A stretch of DNA of 64,000 nt from Pseudoxanthomonas sp. J31. Its GTDB lineage: Bacteria; Pseudomonadota; Gammaproteobacteria; Xanthomonadales; Xanthomonadaceae. The stretch spans positions 1 to 64,000 of the forward strand of contig NZ_AZNZ01000014.1 in NCBI RefSeq assembly GCF_000510725.1, read 5' to 3'. The notes beneath the pieces were generated by a model, which was given only the letters and a program-made list of their open reading frames with translations, was not told the DNA's origin and did no database searches. The translations under genes and the position numbers were made by a program. Positions 22,662 to 30,202 of this stretch are shown here, in pieces; position 1 is the stretch's first letter; each line of letters opens with the position of its first letter.

Positions 22662-23021
22662 TCAGGCCGCTTCGGCCGCCTTGCGGAACTCGTCGTAGGC
22701 GGCCTGGGCATTGGCCGCGTACATCAGCGACGGACCACCACCCATGTAGACCGCCACGCCCAGCATCTCGCGGAACTCCTCCGGGGTGGCGCCCAGGCGC
22801 ACCAGCGCCTTGGCGTGGAAGCCGAGGCAGCCGTCGCAGCGGTTGGCCACGCCGATGGCCATGGCGATCAGTTCCTTGGTCTTCTCGTCCAGCGCGCCCG
22901 GCGCCATCGCCGCCTTGGCCAGCGCGCCAAAGCCCTGCATCACGTCGGCATTGTGGGTGCGCAGCGCGGTGAGGTTGCGCGAGATGTCACGGGTCAGTTC
23001 GGTGTAGTTGGCGGCGTTCAT
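22662..23021 (-). CDS. AhpD-like carboxymuconolactone decarboxylase-family protein
   Basis: A 119-residue protein with the AhpD-type redox signature: E50, then C62-x-x-C65 and H69 in ANRCDGCLGFHAKAL. AhpD proteins act as thiol-dependent peroxidase or reductase partners. It is transcribed divergently from an ArsR-family regulator with only 76 bases between the start codons, and the shared promoter carries an AT-rich inverted repeat. A role in peroxide or reactive-sulfur handling under that regulator is inferred. Confidence 0.85.
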   Translation of the reverse strand: MNAANYTELTRDISRNLTALRTHNADVMQGFGALAKAAMAPGALDEKTKELIAMAIGVANRCDGCLGFHAKALVRLGATPEEFREMLGVAVYMGGGPSLMYAANAQAAYDEFRKAAEAA

Positions 23022-23053
23022 GCTGGCCTCCGGCAGTAGGATGTGCAGCGAGA

Positions 23054-23091
23054 ATATTAGAGATTGCTAAATTAGGCAATGCTCATATAAT
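23054..23091 (+). promoter_or_regulatory. Divergent promoter and operator of the ArsR/rhodanese module
   Basis: Rightward, TTGCTA (23064-23069) and a perfect TATAAT (23086-23091) are 16 bases apart. This places the RNA start at about the ATG at 23098, so the regulator mRNA may be leaderless. An inverted repeat, ATTGC (23063-23067) with GCAAT (23076-23080), overlaps the -35 and spacer and is a likely operator. A leftward -10 candidate, TAATAT, lies at 23059-23054. Confidence 0.65.
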
Positions 23092-23097
23092 GGCCGC

Positions 23098-23415
23098 ATG
23101 AGCCCAGCCATCTCCCGCAAGGACCTCGCCTTCATGCAGCAAGGCGCCGCCGAGGCGGCCGCCATGCTGCGCACGCTCGGCCACGAGCAGCGCCTGCTGG
23201 TGCTGTGCCTGCTGGTCGGCCATGGCGAGCTGGGCGTTGGCCAGCTGCTGGAGCAGGTGGACCTGAGCCAGTCGGCGCTGTCGCAGCACCTGGCGCGGAT
23301 GCGCGCGGACGGCCTGGTCGACTGCCGGCGCGAAGGCCAGGCCGTCTACTACCGCATCGCCGATCCGCGCGTGGCCACGCTGGTGGGCGCGCTCAAGTCC
23401 GTGTTCTGCCCCTGA
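23098..23415 (+). CDS. ArsR-family regulator, BigR/YgaV-like
   Basis: A 105-residue winged-helix regulator of the ArsR/SmtB family. The recognition helix lies in DLSQSALSQHLARMRADGLV, followed by the wing CRREGQAVYYRIAD. It lacks the metal-binding ELCVCDL motif of arsenic sensors. It has two cysteines placed as in persulfide-sensing BigR/SqrR proteins, C37 near the start and C104 at the very end. With the rhodanese gene 10 bases downstream and the divergent AhpD-like gene, a sulfide- or redox-responsive repressor is the best inference. Confidence 0.85.
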   Translation: MSPAISRKDLAFMQQGAAEAAAMLRTLGHEQRLLVLCLLVGHGELGVGQLLEQVDLSQSALSQHLARMRADGLVDCRREGQAVYYRIADPRVATLVGALKSVFCP

Positions 23416-23425
23416 GGGATTCCCC

Positions 23426-23950
23426 ATGAAAACCGTCGATGCCTGCACCGCCCGTTCGCTGCTGGAACAGGGCGCATTGCTGGTCGATATCCGCGCGCCG
23501 GACGAACATGCGCGCGAACGCATCAGCGGCGCCTGCTGCATTCCGCTGGACCGGCTGCACGACGCGCCGCAGCTGCGCGACGCCGCCGCCAGCACCGTGG
23601 TCTTCCACTGCCGCTCCGGCATGCGTACCCGGGCCAATGCCGCCGCGCTGGAAGCCGCGGCCGGCGGTCGCGAGGTCCTGCTGCTGGACGGTGGCATCGA
23701 TGCGTGGAAACAGGCCGGGCTGCCAGTGGTGCGCGAAGCCGGGGCGCCGCTGGAACTGAACCGCCAGGTGCAGATCGCCGTGGGCGTGCTGCTGCTGGCC
23801 GGCAGCACGCTGGCGGCCACGGTCTCGCCCTGGTTCCTGCTGCTGACCGGCTTCCTCGGCGCCGGCCTGCTGTTTGCCGGCGTGTCCGGCTTCTGCGGCC
23901 TGGCCCACGTGCTGCTGCGCATGCCATGGAACCGGGCGATGCGCGCCTGA
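23426..23950 (+). CDS. Rhodanese with C-terminal membrane domain (YgaP-like)
   Basis: A 174-residue protein. Residues 1-105 form a rhodanese domain with the catalytic loop CRSGMRT (C62) after VVFH, and residues about 117-165 form a two-helix DUF2892-type membrane tail. This is the architecture of the E. coli inner-membrane sulfurtransferase YgaP, which moves sulfane sulfur. It follows the ArsR-type regulator by 10 bases, the same pairing as ygaV-ygaP. Confidence 0.9.
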   Translation: MKTVDACTARSLLEQGALLVDIRAPDEHARERISGACCIPLDRLHDAPQLRDAAASTVVFHCRSGMRTRANAAALEAAAGGREVLLLDGGIDAWKQAGLPVVREAGAPLELNRQVQIAVGVLLLAGSTLAATVSPWFLLLTGFLGAGLLFAGVSGFCGLAHVLLRMPWNRAMRA

Positions 23951-23972
23951 ACCACGGCGTGCGGCGTCCGGG

Positions 23973-24668
23973 TTATCCGGCTGCCGGCACCCGCAGGTCC
24001 TCGACCACCGTGCCCCAGGTGGTGATTTCCTCGTCATGCGGCAGGTCGCGAAAATCCTCGGCCAGCGCCTGTTCGTACCACTGCCGCATCGGCTCCAGCT
24101 GCAGCAGCCGCTGCGCGTAGGCTTCCGCCTGCGGGTCCGCCAGCGACAGGCCGTAGCCCTGCAGGCGGAACGCCACCGGCGCGAAGAACGCATCGGCCGC
24201 GCTGAAGGCCGCGCCGGCCAGGAACGGGCCGCCAAAGCGGTCCAGGCCGTCGCGCCACAGCGCCGAAAGCCGGTCCAGGTCGCGCTGCAGCGAAGCCGGG
24301 ACCTCGCGCAGGCGCACACGCTGGCCGCAACTCATCGAGCAACGCGTGCGCAGCTCGCCGAAGCCGGCGTGCATCTCCGCGGCGGCGCTGCGCGCCCAGG
24401 CGCGTGCCAGCGGATCGTCCGGCCAGACGCCCGGATGGCGCTCGGCCAGGTATTCGACGATGGCCAGGGATTCCCAGACCACGGTGTCGCCATCGACCAG
24501 CAGCGGCACCTTGGCGTTGGGCGACAGCGCGCGGAACCGCTCCCAGGCCGCGGTGTCGTGGAACGGCACCATGCGCTCCTCGAACGGGATACCGAGCATC
24601 CGCAGCAGCAGCCACGGCCGCAGCGACCAGGACGAGTAGTTGCGGTTGGCGATATGCAGCACGTACAT
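23973..24668 (-). CDS. Glutathione S-transferase family protein
   Basis: A 231-residue two-domain GST. The N-terminal thioredoxin-like domain reads YVLHIANRNYSSWSLRPWLL, has a conserved cis-Pro in AKVPLLVDGD, and binds the gamma-Glu of glutathione with VWESLAIVEYLAERHP. The C-terminal helical domain has the AADAFFAPVAFR capping motif. The NYSSWS segment suggests a Ser-type active site. The substrate is unknown. The start at 24668 gives MYVLHIANRN; a 16-residue-longer form lacks family support. Confidence 0.88.
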   Translation of the reverse strand: MYVLHIANRNYSSWSLRPWLLLRMLGIPFEERMVPFHDTAAWERFRALSPNAKVPLLVDGDTVVWESLAIVEYLAERHPGVWPDDPLARAWARSAAAEMHAGFGELRTRCSMSCGQRVRLREVPASLQRDLDRLSALWRDGLDRFGGPFLAGAAFSAADAFFAPVAFRLQGYGLSLADPQAEAYAQRLLQLEPMRQWYEQALAEDFRDLPHDEEITTWGTVVEDLRVPAAG

Positions 24669-24736
24669 CGGCACGCTCCTTCGCGCCGCCGGGGCGACGG
24701 CGTACGCGCCGATCATACGGCGCCGCCGCGGCCGCT

Positions 24737-26626
24737 TCAGGCCACGCGGCTGCGGCGCTGGCGTTCCAGGTGGACCAGCAGCAGCGAGATCGCCGCCGGG
24801 GTCATGCCGGGAATGCGCTGGGCCTGGCCGATGCTCAGCGGACGCACGCGCTCCAGCTTCTGCTGTACCTCGGCCGACAGGCCGCGCACCGCGGCGTAGT
24901 CGAAGTCCGCGGGGATCGGGGTGGACTCATGGCGGCGCTGGCGCTCGATCTCCTCGCGCTGGCGGTCGAGGTAGCCGGCGTACTTGACCCCGATCTGCAC
25001 CTGCTCGGCCACCTGGGCATCGTCCACGCCCGGGCCCAGTGCCGGCACCCGCATCAGCGCGGCGTAGTCCAGCTCCGGGCGCTTGAGCAGGTCCAGGGCA
25101 CTGGTCTCGCGGCTCACCGCCACGCCCAGCACCTGCTCCACCTCGCGGCCCACGGCATTGGCCGGGGTGGCCCACAGCGCGCGCAGGCGCGCGGTCTCGC
25201 GCTCGATCGCCTCGCGCTTGGCGCAGAAGCGCGCCCAGCGCACGTCGTCGACCAGGCCCAGGCGGCGGCCGGTCTCGGTCAGGCGCAGGTCGGCGTTGTC
25301 CTCGCGCAGCTGCAGCCGGTACTCGGCGCGGCTGGTGAACATGCGGTACGGCTCGTTGGTGCCGTGGGTGATCAGGTCATCGACCAGCACGCCCAGGTAG
25401 GCCTCGTCGCGGCGCGGCGCCCAGCCTTCCTGCCCGCGCACGTGGCGGGCGGCGTTGAGGCCGGCCAGCAGGCCTTGGGCCGCGGCCTCCTCGTAGCCGG
25501 TGGTGCCGTTGATCTGGCCGGCGAAGAACAGGCCCGACACCAGCCGCGTCTCCAGCGTGGGCTTGAGCCCGCGCGGGTCGAAGAAGTCGTACTCGATGGC
25601 GTAGCCGGGACGGGTGATGTGCGCGTGCTCGAAACCACGGATGCTGCGCACCAGTTCCAGCTGCACGTCGAACGGCAGCGAGGTGGAGATGCCGTTGGGG
25701 TAGATCTCCACCACGTCCAGGCCCTCCGGCTCGACGAAGACCTGGTGGCTCTCCTTGTCGGCGAAGCGCACCACCTTGTCCTCGATCGAGGGGCAGTAAC
25801 GCGGGCCGATGCCCTCGATCTGGCCGGTGTACAGCGGCGAGCGGTCCAGCGCGCCACGGATGATCTCGTGGGTGCGCGCGGTGGTGTGGGTGATCCAGCA
25901 CGGGACCTGGCGCGGATGCTCCTCGACCCGGCCAAGGAAGGACATCACCGGCAGCGGATCGTCGCCGGGCTGCTCCTCCATCACCGAGTAGTCGAGGCTG
26001 CGGCCGTCGATCCGCGGCGGGGTGCCGGTCTTGAGGCGGTCGATGGCGAACGGGCGCTCGCGCAGGCGCGCGGCCAGGGTGGTGGATGGCGGATCGCCCA
26101 TGCGCCCGGCCGCGTAGGTGGTCTGGCCAATGTGGACCTTGCCGGCCAGGAAGGTACCGGCGGTCAGCACCACGGCCGGGGCCTCGAAGCGCAGCCCGGT
26201 CTGGGTGATGGCGCCGCGCACGGCGTCGCCTTCGATGACCAGGTCATCCACCGCCGCCTGGAACACGGTCAGGTTGGGCTGGTTCTCGACCATGCGCCGG
26301 ATCGCGGCGCGGTACAGCGCGCGGTCGGCCTGGCAGCGGGTGGCGCGCACCGCCGGGCCCTTGGAGGCGTTGAGGGTGCGCCACTGGATGCCGGCCAGGT
26401 CGGCGGCATGGGCCATGGCCCCGCCCAGGGCGTCGATCTCCTTGACCAGGTGGCCCTTGCCGATGCCGCCGATGGCCGGGTTGCAGCTCATCGCGCCCAC
26501 GGTCTCGATGTTGTGGGTCAGCAGCAGGGTGCGCGCCCCGGAGCGGGCCGAGGCCAGGGCGGCCTCGGTGCCGGCGTGGCCGCCGCCGATCACGATGACG
26601 TCGTACTGGTGGAAGGAGGAAGGCAT
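24737..26626 (-). CDS. mnmG: tRNA uridine-5-carboxymethylaminomethyl(34) synthesis enzyme MnmG
   Basis: A 629-residue FAD-dependent enzyme that, with MnmE, modifies the wobble uridine of several tRNAs. The N-terminal dinucleotide motif is [19 protein letters not shown], followed by the family signatures [20 protein letters not shown] and [13 protein letters not shown]. The C-terminal helical domain contacts MnmE and ends at [14 protein letters not shown]. The start at 26626 ([10 protein letters not shown]) has a GGAGGAAGG-like region inside the ORF rather than upstream; a longer start is unsupported by family alignment. mnmE is not in the window. Confidence 0.96.
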   Translation of the reverse strand: MPSSFHQYDVIVIGGGHAGTEAALASARSGARTLLLTHNIETVGAMSCNPAIGGIGKGHLVKEIDALGGAMAHAADLAGIQWRTLNASKGPAVRATRCQADRALYRAAIRRMVENQPNLTVFQAAVDDLVIEGDAVRGAITQTGLRFEAPAVVLTAGTFLAGKVHIGQTTYAAGRMGDPPSTTLAARLRERPFAIDRLKTGTPPRIDGRSLDYSVMEEQPGDDPLPVMSFLGRVEEHPRQVPCWITHTTARTHEIIRGALDRSPLYTGQIEGIGPRYCPSIEDKVVRFADKESHQVFVEPEGLDVVEIYPNGISTSLPFDVQLELVRSIRGFEHAHITRPGYAIEYDFFDPRGLKPTLETRLVSGLFFAGQINGTTGYEEAAAQGLLAGLNAARHVRGQEGWAPRRDEAYLGVLVDDLITHGTNEPYRMFTSRAEYRLQLREDNADLRLTETGRRLGLVDDVRWARFCAKREAIERETARLRALWATPANAVGREVEQVLGVAVSRETSALDLLKRPELDYAALMRVPALGPGVDDAQVAEQVQIGVKYAGYLDRQREEIERQRRHESTPIPADFDYAAVRGLSAEVQQKLERVRPLSIGQAQRIPGMTPAAISLLLVHLERQRRSRVA

Positions 26627-26706
26627 GGGGGCGGTTCCCGCCACGGCCGGGGGTCCCGCGCGGGGACCAGGCACGGCCGGGCTTTTTTAGGACAGGCCCT
26701 AAAGTT

Positions 26707-26721
26707 TGGCACGCTTCGTGC
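26707..26721 (+). promoter_or_regulatory. Sigma54 (-24/-12) promoter candidate for the small RNA
   Basis: TGGCACG (26707-26713), four bases, then GTGC (26718-26721) match the sigma54 consensus TGGCACG-N4-TTGC at all but one base. The invariant GG and GC are exactly 10 bases apart. The predicted RNA start is near 26733. No sigma70 -10 lies at a suitable distance from the TTGGCA. Confidence 0.6.
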
Positions 26722-26732
26722 GGATATACCGG

Positions 26733-26853
26733 ATGTGCACCCATCGCGGCAAAGCGTCGGGGGGCGCTGATCGGAATTGGAACAGGGGCCGATCATGCGC
26801 GCGATGGGGAAGCCTGGGGCCGGCAGTCGGGGGACTGCCGGCCCCCTTTTTTT
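26733..26853 (+). ncRNA. Candidate structured small RNA of about 120 nt
   Basis: A gene-free stretch folds by eye into a three-way junction. The closing stem is CCCATCGCG (26740-26748) with CGCGATGGG (26800-26808). Hairpin one is AGCG (26753-26756) with CGCT (26765-26768) around TCGGGGGG. Hairpin two is GATCGG (26769-26774) with CCGATC (26789-26794) around a loop containing GGAA and GGGG. A perfect terminator follows. A sigma54 promoter sits at the right distance upstream. Loop G-runs could pair with C-rich targets or bind a CsrA/Hfq-type protein; this is inference. I do not recognise a known family. Confidence 0.6.
26816..26853 (+). terminator. Rho-independent terminator of the small RNA
   Basis: GGGGCCGGCAGTC (26816-26828) pairs perfectly over 13 bp with GACTGCCGGCCCC (26833-26845) around a GGGG loop, and seven T follow (26847-26853). 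No protein gene precedes it on this strand within several kilobases, which supports a separate short transcript. Confidence 0.9.
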
Positions 26854-26897
26854 GCCCGCAACCCGCGTCGCTACGGGTTTTCCGGCCCGGAAAAGGG

Positions 26898-26984
26898 ACA
26901 GCCCGGCCTTTCGGGCCGGGCTGTGCAGAGGTGCCGACGTCCGGTAGGGCCGGAACAGGGGGGATCCAGATTTCCCTACCGGAC
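26898..26984. repeat. Two adjacent inverted repeats in the mnmG-lipoprotein gap
   Basis: ACAGCCCGGCC (26898-26908) pairs with GGCCGGGCTGT (26914-26924) around a 5-base loop. GTCCGGTAGGG (26939-26949) pairs with CCCTACCGGAC (26974-26984) around 24 bases. Neither has a T-run. They lie downstream of the convergent lipoprotein gene and of the small RNA. Nothing else is seen between 26985 and 27080. Confidence 0.6.
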
Positions 26985-27080
26985 ATCGACATGGCTTGGC
27001 CGGACTGGGTCAGAAGTTGACGCCGCCGGTCACACGGGCGCTAGCTTGCCGGCGCGCGCCGCACAAACGCAAGCGTATTT

Positions 27081-27884
27081 TCAGCGCTCCAGCGTGCGCC
27101 GCGTCTCAAACCTGGGAACCCGCTCGGCCCGCCGCGGGCTGCTGACCGGACGCGGGACGTCGCCGGCCACCGGGCGCGGCGAGCGGACCGTGGCCGGACG
27201 CGATTCGCCGTAGGTGGCCGGGCGCGGCCCACCCGTGACCGCCGGCTGCGCGGCCGGGGCGGCGTTGGCCTCCTCGGCACGCAGGCGCTGCTGCAGCGGC
27301 AGGCGCCGACCCTGGTTGTCCGGACGCGGACGGTACTCCTGCACCGGGCGCGGCGCCGGGGCGGCGGCCGGCCCCATGCCGCCCGGCCGGCCGGCGGCCT
27401 GCGGGCGGGGCTGGTAGGGGCCACCCTGGGCCGCCTGCGGCCTGGGCTGCGGACGCCCGGGGCCGCGCGCGGCGCCGGCGCGCTGCTCGCGCAGCCGGTC
27501 CAGGTCGCGCCAGGGCGCGCGCTCGCGCGGGCGATCATGGCCGGGATTGTCGTGTTTCGGCGGCGGCGGGCGATGGCCTTCCGGGCGGCTGCCGCCGGCG
27601 GTGGCCGGCGGCCGCACCGGCGGGCGGTACGGCGCGTGGTAGTACGGGTAGGCGGGATAGCCGTAGGCCGGGTAACGCCCGCCGTAGTAGTAATGCACCC
27701 CCAGCGAGACGCCCGGGGTGTAGCGGTAATAGGGGTAGCCGTAACCGTACTCGTGGTAGTGGTACTCGGTGACCGGCGCACCGCTGTAATAGTCGCCACC
27801 GTAGCCGGTGCCCACGTAGTCGTAGGTCGCGCAACCGGACAGCGCCAGGGCGCAGGCCAGTCCGCTCAGCATCCTCAGTTTCAT
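27081..27884 (-). CDS. Tyrosine- and proline-rich lipoprotein of unknown function
   Basis: A 267-residue predicted lipoprotein. The signal MKLRMLSGLACALALSGC ends in the lipobox LSGC, with the acylated Cys at residue 18. The first third after the Cys is extremely Tyr/Gly-rich (YHYHEYGYGYPYYRY and similar), and the rest is Pro/Arg/Gln-rich and probably disordered, with repeated RP and PxxR pieces. No enzymatic domain is visible. Composition suggests a cell-envelope surface or matrix-binding protein, but this is inference. Confidence 0.75.
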   Translation of the reverse strand: MKLRMLSGLACALALSGCATYDYVGTGYGGDYYSGAPVTEYHYHEYGYGYPYYRYTPGVSLGVHYYYGGRYPAYGYPAYPYYHAPYRPPVRPPATAGGSRPEGHRPPPPKHDNPGHDRPRERAPWRDLDRLREQRAGAARGPGRPQPRPQAAQGGPYQPRPQAAGRPGGMGPAAAPAPRPVQEYRPRPDNQGRRLPLQQRLRAEEANAAPAAQPAVTGGPRPATYGESRPATVRSPRPVAGDVPRPVSSPRRAERVPRFETRRTLER

Positions 27885-28019
27885 GGGCCACCCCCTGTAC
27901 GGTATGCCGGCAGCTTCGGTGCCGCGCTTTGAATCCGTGCTTAACCCTTGCCGCTCCCGCGCCCCAATGCAGCCTTGGGCAGGGGTCGGCGGCGGGGCCG
28001 TTCAGTTAACCTGTGTCGC

Positions 28020-28976
28020 ATGATCCCCCAGTTGCCCGCCGCCGACGAGGTGTTCGCCGCCGCCGCGCGCATCGCAGGCCGGGCAGCCACCACCCCGGTG
28101 CTGCGCTCGCGCACGCTCGACGCACTGGCCGGCTGCACCCTGTTCCTGAAGGCCGAACACCTGCAGCGCAGCGGCGCGTTCAAGTTCCGCGGCGCCTGCA
28201 ACGCGGTGGCGGCGCTGGATGCCGAAGCCGCCGCCCGCGGCGTGGTCACCCATTCCTCCGGCAACCACGGCGCCGCCCTGGCGCTGGCCGCGCGCGAGCG
28301 CGGCATTCCCTGCCACGTGGTCGTCCCGGAGGGCGCGGTCGGGGCCAAGCTGGCCAACATCAGCCGCCACGGCGCCGTGCTGTGGCGCTGCGCGCCCACC
28401 CAGGCCGCGCGCGAGGCCACCTGCGCGGACGTCGCCGCGCAAACCGGCGCCAGCATCGTGCATCCCTACGAGAACCGGCTGGTGATCGCCGGCCAGGGCA
28501 CGGCCGCGCTGGAACTGCTGGACCAGGCCGGCAGCCTGGACGTGCTGGTGGCGCCGGTCGGCGGCGGCGGCCTGGCGGCCGGCTGCGCGCTGGCGCTGGA
28601 AGTCGCCGGGCGCGGCTGCCGCCTGCTGCTGGCCGAACCGGCCGGCGCCGCGGATGCCGCGCATGCCCTGGCGCATGGCGCGCCGCCGCAGGACTTCGTC
28701 CCGGACACCGTGTGCGACGGCCTGCGCGCGCGCATCGGCGCACCCAACCTGGCGGTGCTGCGCGCGGCCGGCGCCGAGGTCGCAGTGGTCGATGACGCGG
28801 CCACCCTGGAGGCCATGCGCCTGGCCTGGCAGGTGCTCAAGCAGACCATCGAACCGTCCTCGGCGCTGGCCCTGGCCGCGGTGCTGGCGCGTGCGCCGCA
28901 GCTGGCCGGCAAGCGCGTGGGCGTGATCCTCACCGGAGGCAACGTGGACCTGGAGGCATTGCCTTGGCGCGCCTGA
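28020..28976 (+). CDS. PLP-dependent threonine/serine dehydratase-like enzyme
   Basis: A 318-residue fold-type II PLP enzyme. The Schiff-base Lys lies in RSGAFKFRGACN, the substrate-binding loop in THSSGNHGAALA, the phosphate loop in VGGGGLAAGCALAL and the C-terminal Ser in ILTGGNVD. It has the length of the catalytic domain only, without the ACT domains of biosynthetic IlvA, so it resembles catabolic threonine dehydratase or serine racemase. The start at 28020 gives MIPQLPAADEVFAAA. The next gene overlaps its end by 13 bases. Confidence 0.88.
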   Translation: MIPQLPAADEVFAAAARIAGRAATTPVLRSRTLDALAGCTLFLKAEHLQRSGAFKFRGACNAVAALDAEAAARGVVTHSSGNHGAALALAARERGIPCHVVVPEGAVGAKLANISRHGAVLWRCAPTQAAREATCADVAAQTGASIVHPYENRLVIAGQGTAALELLDQAGSLDVLVAPVGGGGLAAGCALALEVAGRGCRLLLAEPAGAADAAHALAHGAPPQDFVPDTVCDGLRARIGAPNLAVLRAAGAEVAVVDDAATLEAMRLAWQVLKQTIEPSSALALAAVLARAPQLAGKRVGVILTGGNVDLEALPWRA

Positions 28977-29581
28977 GATCGCGGCGCCGGCGCGGCGGCG
29001 GATTCGGCCGCTGGATGGCGCGGCTGATGCTGCTGGTCCTGGCCTGGCTGGCCGGCGTGGCCGGCTGGATCGTATGGGTCGGGCACCGCGACGATGCGCG
29101 CCCGGCCGACGCGATCATCGTGCTCGGCGCCGCCGCCTACGACGCGCGGCCTTCGCCGGTGTTCGAGGAACGCATCCGCCACGGCCTGAACCTGTACCGC
29201 GCCGGCTACGCCCCGGTGCTGCTGTTCACCGGCGGCTACGGCACCGGCGCGCGCTTCGCCGAATCCCAGGTGGCGCGGCGCTACGCCGTGCGCCAGGGCA
29301 TCCCGGAAGAGGCGATCCTGATCGAGACCTCCTCGCGCACCACCCTGCAGAACCTGCTGCAGGCGCGCGAACTGATGCGGCAGCGCGACCTGCACAGCGC
29401 GATCATCGTCAGCGACCCGCTGCACATGTCCCGCGCCTTGCGCCTGTGCCGGCACCTGGGCATCGAGGCGGCCGGCTCGCCCACGCCCAGCACCCGCTTC
29501 CGCAGCTTCCAGACCCAGTGGCGCTTCCTGCTGCAGGAGGTCTACTTCTTCCACCGCGACCTGGTGGCGCGCGTGGCCTGA
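28964..29581 (+). CDS. YdcF/ElyC-family (DUF218) membrane-anchored protein
   Basis: A 205-residue protein with a basic N-terminus, one membrane helix (about residues 22-41) and a DUF218 domain: ADAIIVLGAAAYDARPSPVFEERI, LLFTGGYG, and ESSRTTLQNLLQA-like SSRTTLQN. ElyC/SanA/YdcF relatives influence envelope integrity or bind S-adenosylmethionine; the function here is unknown. The TTG start at 28964 is favoured because a GGAGG lies 8 bases upstream (28951-28955). An ATG at 29015 is the alternative. Confidence 0.82.
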   Translation: MARLRSRRRRGGGFGRWMARLMLLVLAWLAGVAGWIVWVGHRDDARPADAIIVLGAAAYDARPSPVFEERIRHGLNLYRAGYAPVLLFTGGYGTGARFAESQVARRYAVRQGIPEEAILIETSSRTTLQNLLQARELMRQRDLHSAIIVSDPLHMSRALRLCRHLGIEAAGSPTPSTRFRSFQTQWRFLLQEVYFFHRDLVARVA

Positions 29582-29624
29582 AGCGCGCCGTATCATGCGC
29601 GGCCTTCCCTCCACCGGAACCAAG

Positions 29625-30047
29625 ATGAGCAACGACACCACCCCGCAGGCCCGGGCCATTGCCCTGGTCACCGCCTACTACGACGCGTTCAACCGCGGCG
29701 ACCGCCAGGCCATGCTCGCGCTGCTGGCCGAGGACGTGGTCCACGACCTCAACCAGGGCCCGCGCGAAACCGGCCGCGAGGCCTTCGCCGCCTTCATGCA
29801 GCGCATGGACGCCAGCTACCGCGAGCGGCTGGAGGACATCGTGGTCCTGGCCACGGCCGACGGCACGCGCGCGGCGGCCGAGTACGTGGTCCACGGCCAG
29901 TACCTGAAGGACGACGAGGGCCTGCCGCCGGCCAAGGGCCAGGCCTACGTGCTGCCCGGCGGCGCGTTCTTCGACATCCGCGACGGCAAGATCGCGCGGG
30001 TGACGAACTACTACAACCTGCAGGACTGGATTGCGCAGGTGGGGTGA
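29625..30047 (+). CDS. SnoaL-like / ketosteroid isomerase-related protein
   Basis: A 140-residue NTF2-fold protein. The pattern ALVTAYYDAFNRGDRQAMLALLAEDVVHDLNQGP, RETGREAFAAFMQRM and the closing FFDIRDGKIARVTNYYN is characteristic of SnoaL/steroid isomerase-related small proteins. Catalysis cannot be inferred. The start at 29625 gives MSNDTTPQARAI, with an upstream in-frame ATG at 29595 being less likely. It follows the YdcF-family gene by 43 bases. Confidence 0.85.
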   Translation: MSNDTTPQARAIALVTAYYDAFNRGDRQAMLALLAEDVVHDLNQGPRETGREAFAAFMQRMDASYRERLEDIVVLATADGTRAAAEYVVHGQYLKDDEGLPPAKGQAYVLPGGAFFDIRDGKIARVTNYYNLQDWIAQVG

Positions 30048-30057
30048 GAGCGGGAAT

Positions 30058-30119
30058 TCGTGATTTGTGATTTGTGATTCGTAATCGCGCGTAGCCCGGA
30101 TAAGCGAAGCGCATCCGGG
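30058..30119 (+). repeat. REP-like intergenic repeat with short tandem leader
   Basis: Tandem 7-base units (GTGATTT, GTGATTT, GTGATTC) run from about 30060 to 30080. A REP-type palindrome follows in which CCCGGAT (30095-30101) pairs with ATCCGGG (30113-30119). The GTAGCCCGGATAAGCG wording is a widespread chromosomal repeat in gammaproteobacteria. It sits at the junction of convergent transcripts. Confidence 0.7.
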
Positions 30120-30170
30120 GCTTTGCGCACGGCGGAGTGCTGGTCGCGCAGGCGTGCCGACCTTCTCCCC

Positions 30171-30195
30171 GGCGCCTCCCCGGTGGGGAGGCGCC
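30171..30195 (-). terminator. Hairpin downstream of the biotin operon
   Basis: GGCGCCTCCCC (30171-30181) pairs perfectly over 11 bp with GGGGAGGCGCC (30185-30195) around a 3-base loop, just 7 bases past the bioC stop. There is no T-run on either side, so it may be a repeat-derived or rho-assisted end of the bio operon. Confidence 0.5.
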
Positions 30196-30202
30196 ACGCG
30201 CC

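Noticed and set aside
26706-27020. A 104-codon open frame in the mnmG-lipoprotein gap
   Set aside because: It runs through the terminator and two inverted repeats, has no ribosome-binding site and no recognisable protein features. The structured RNA reading is better supported.
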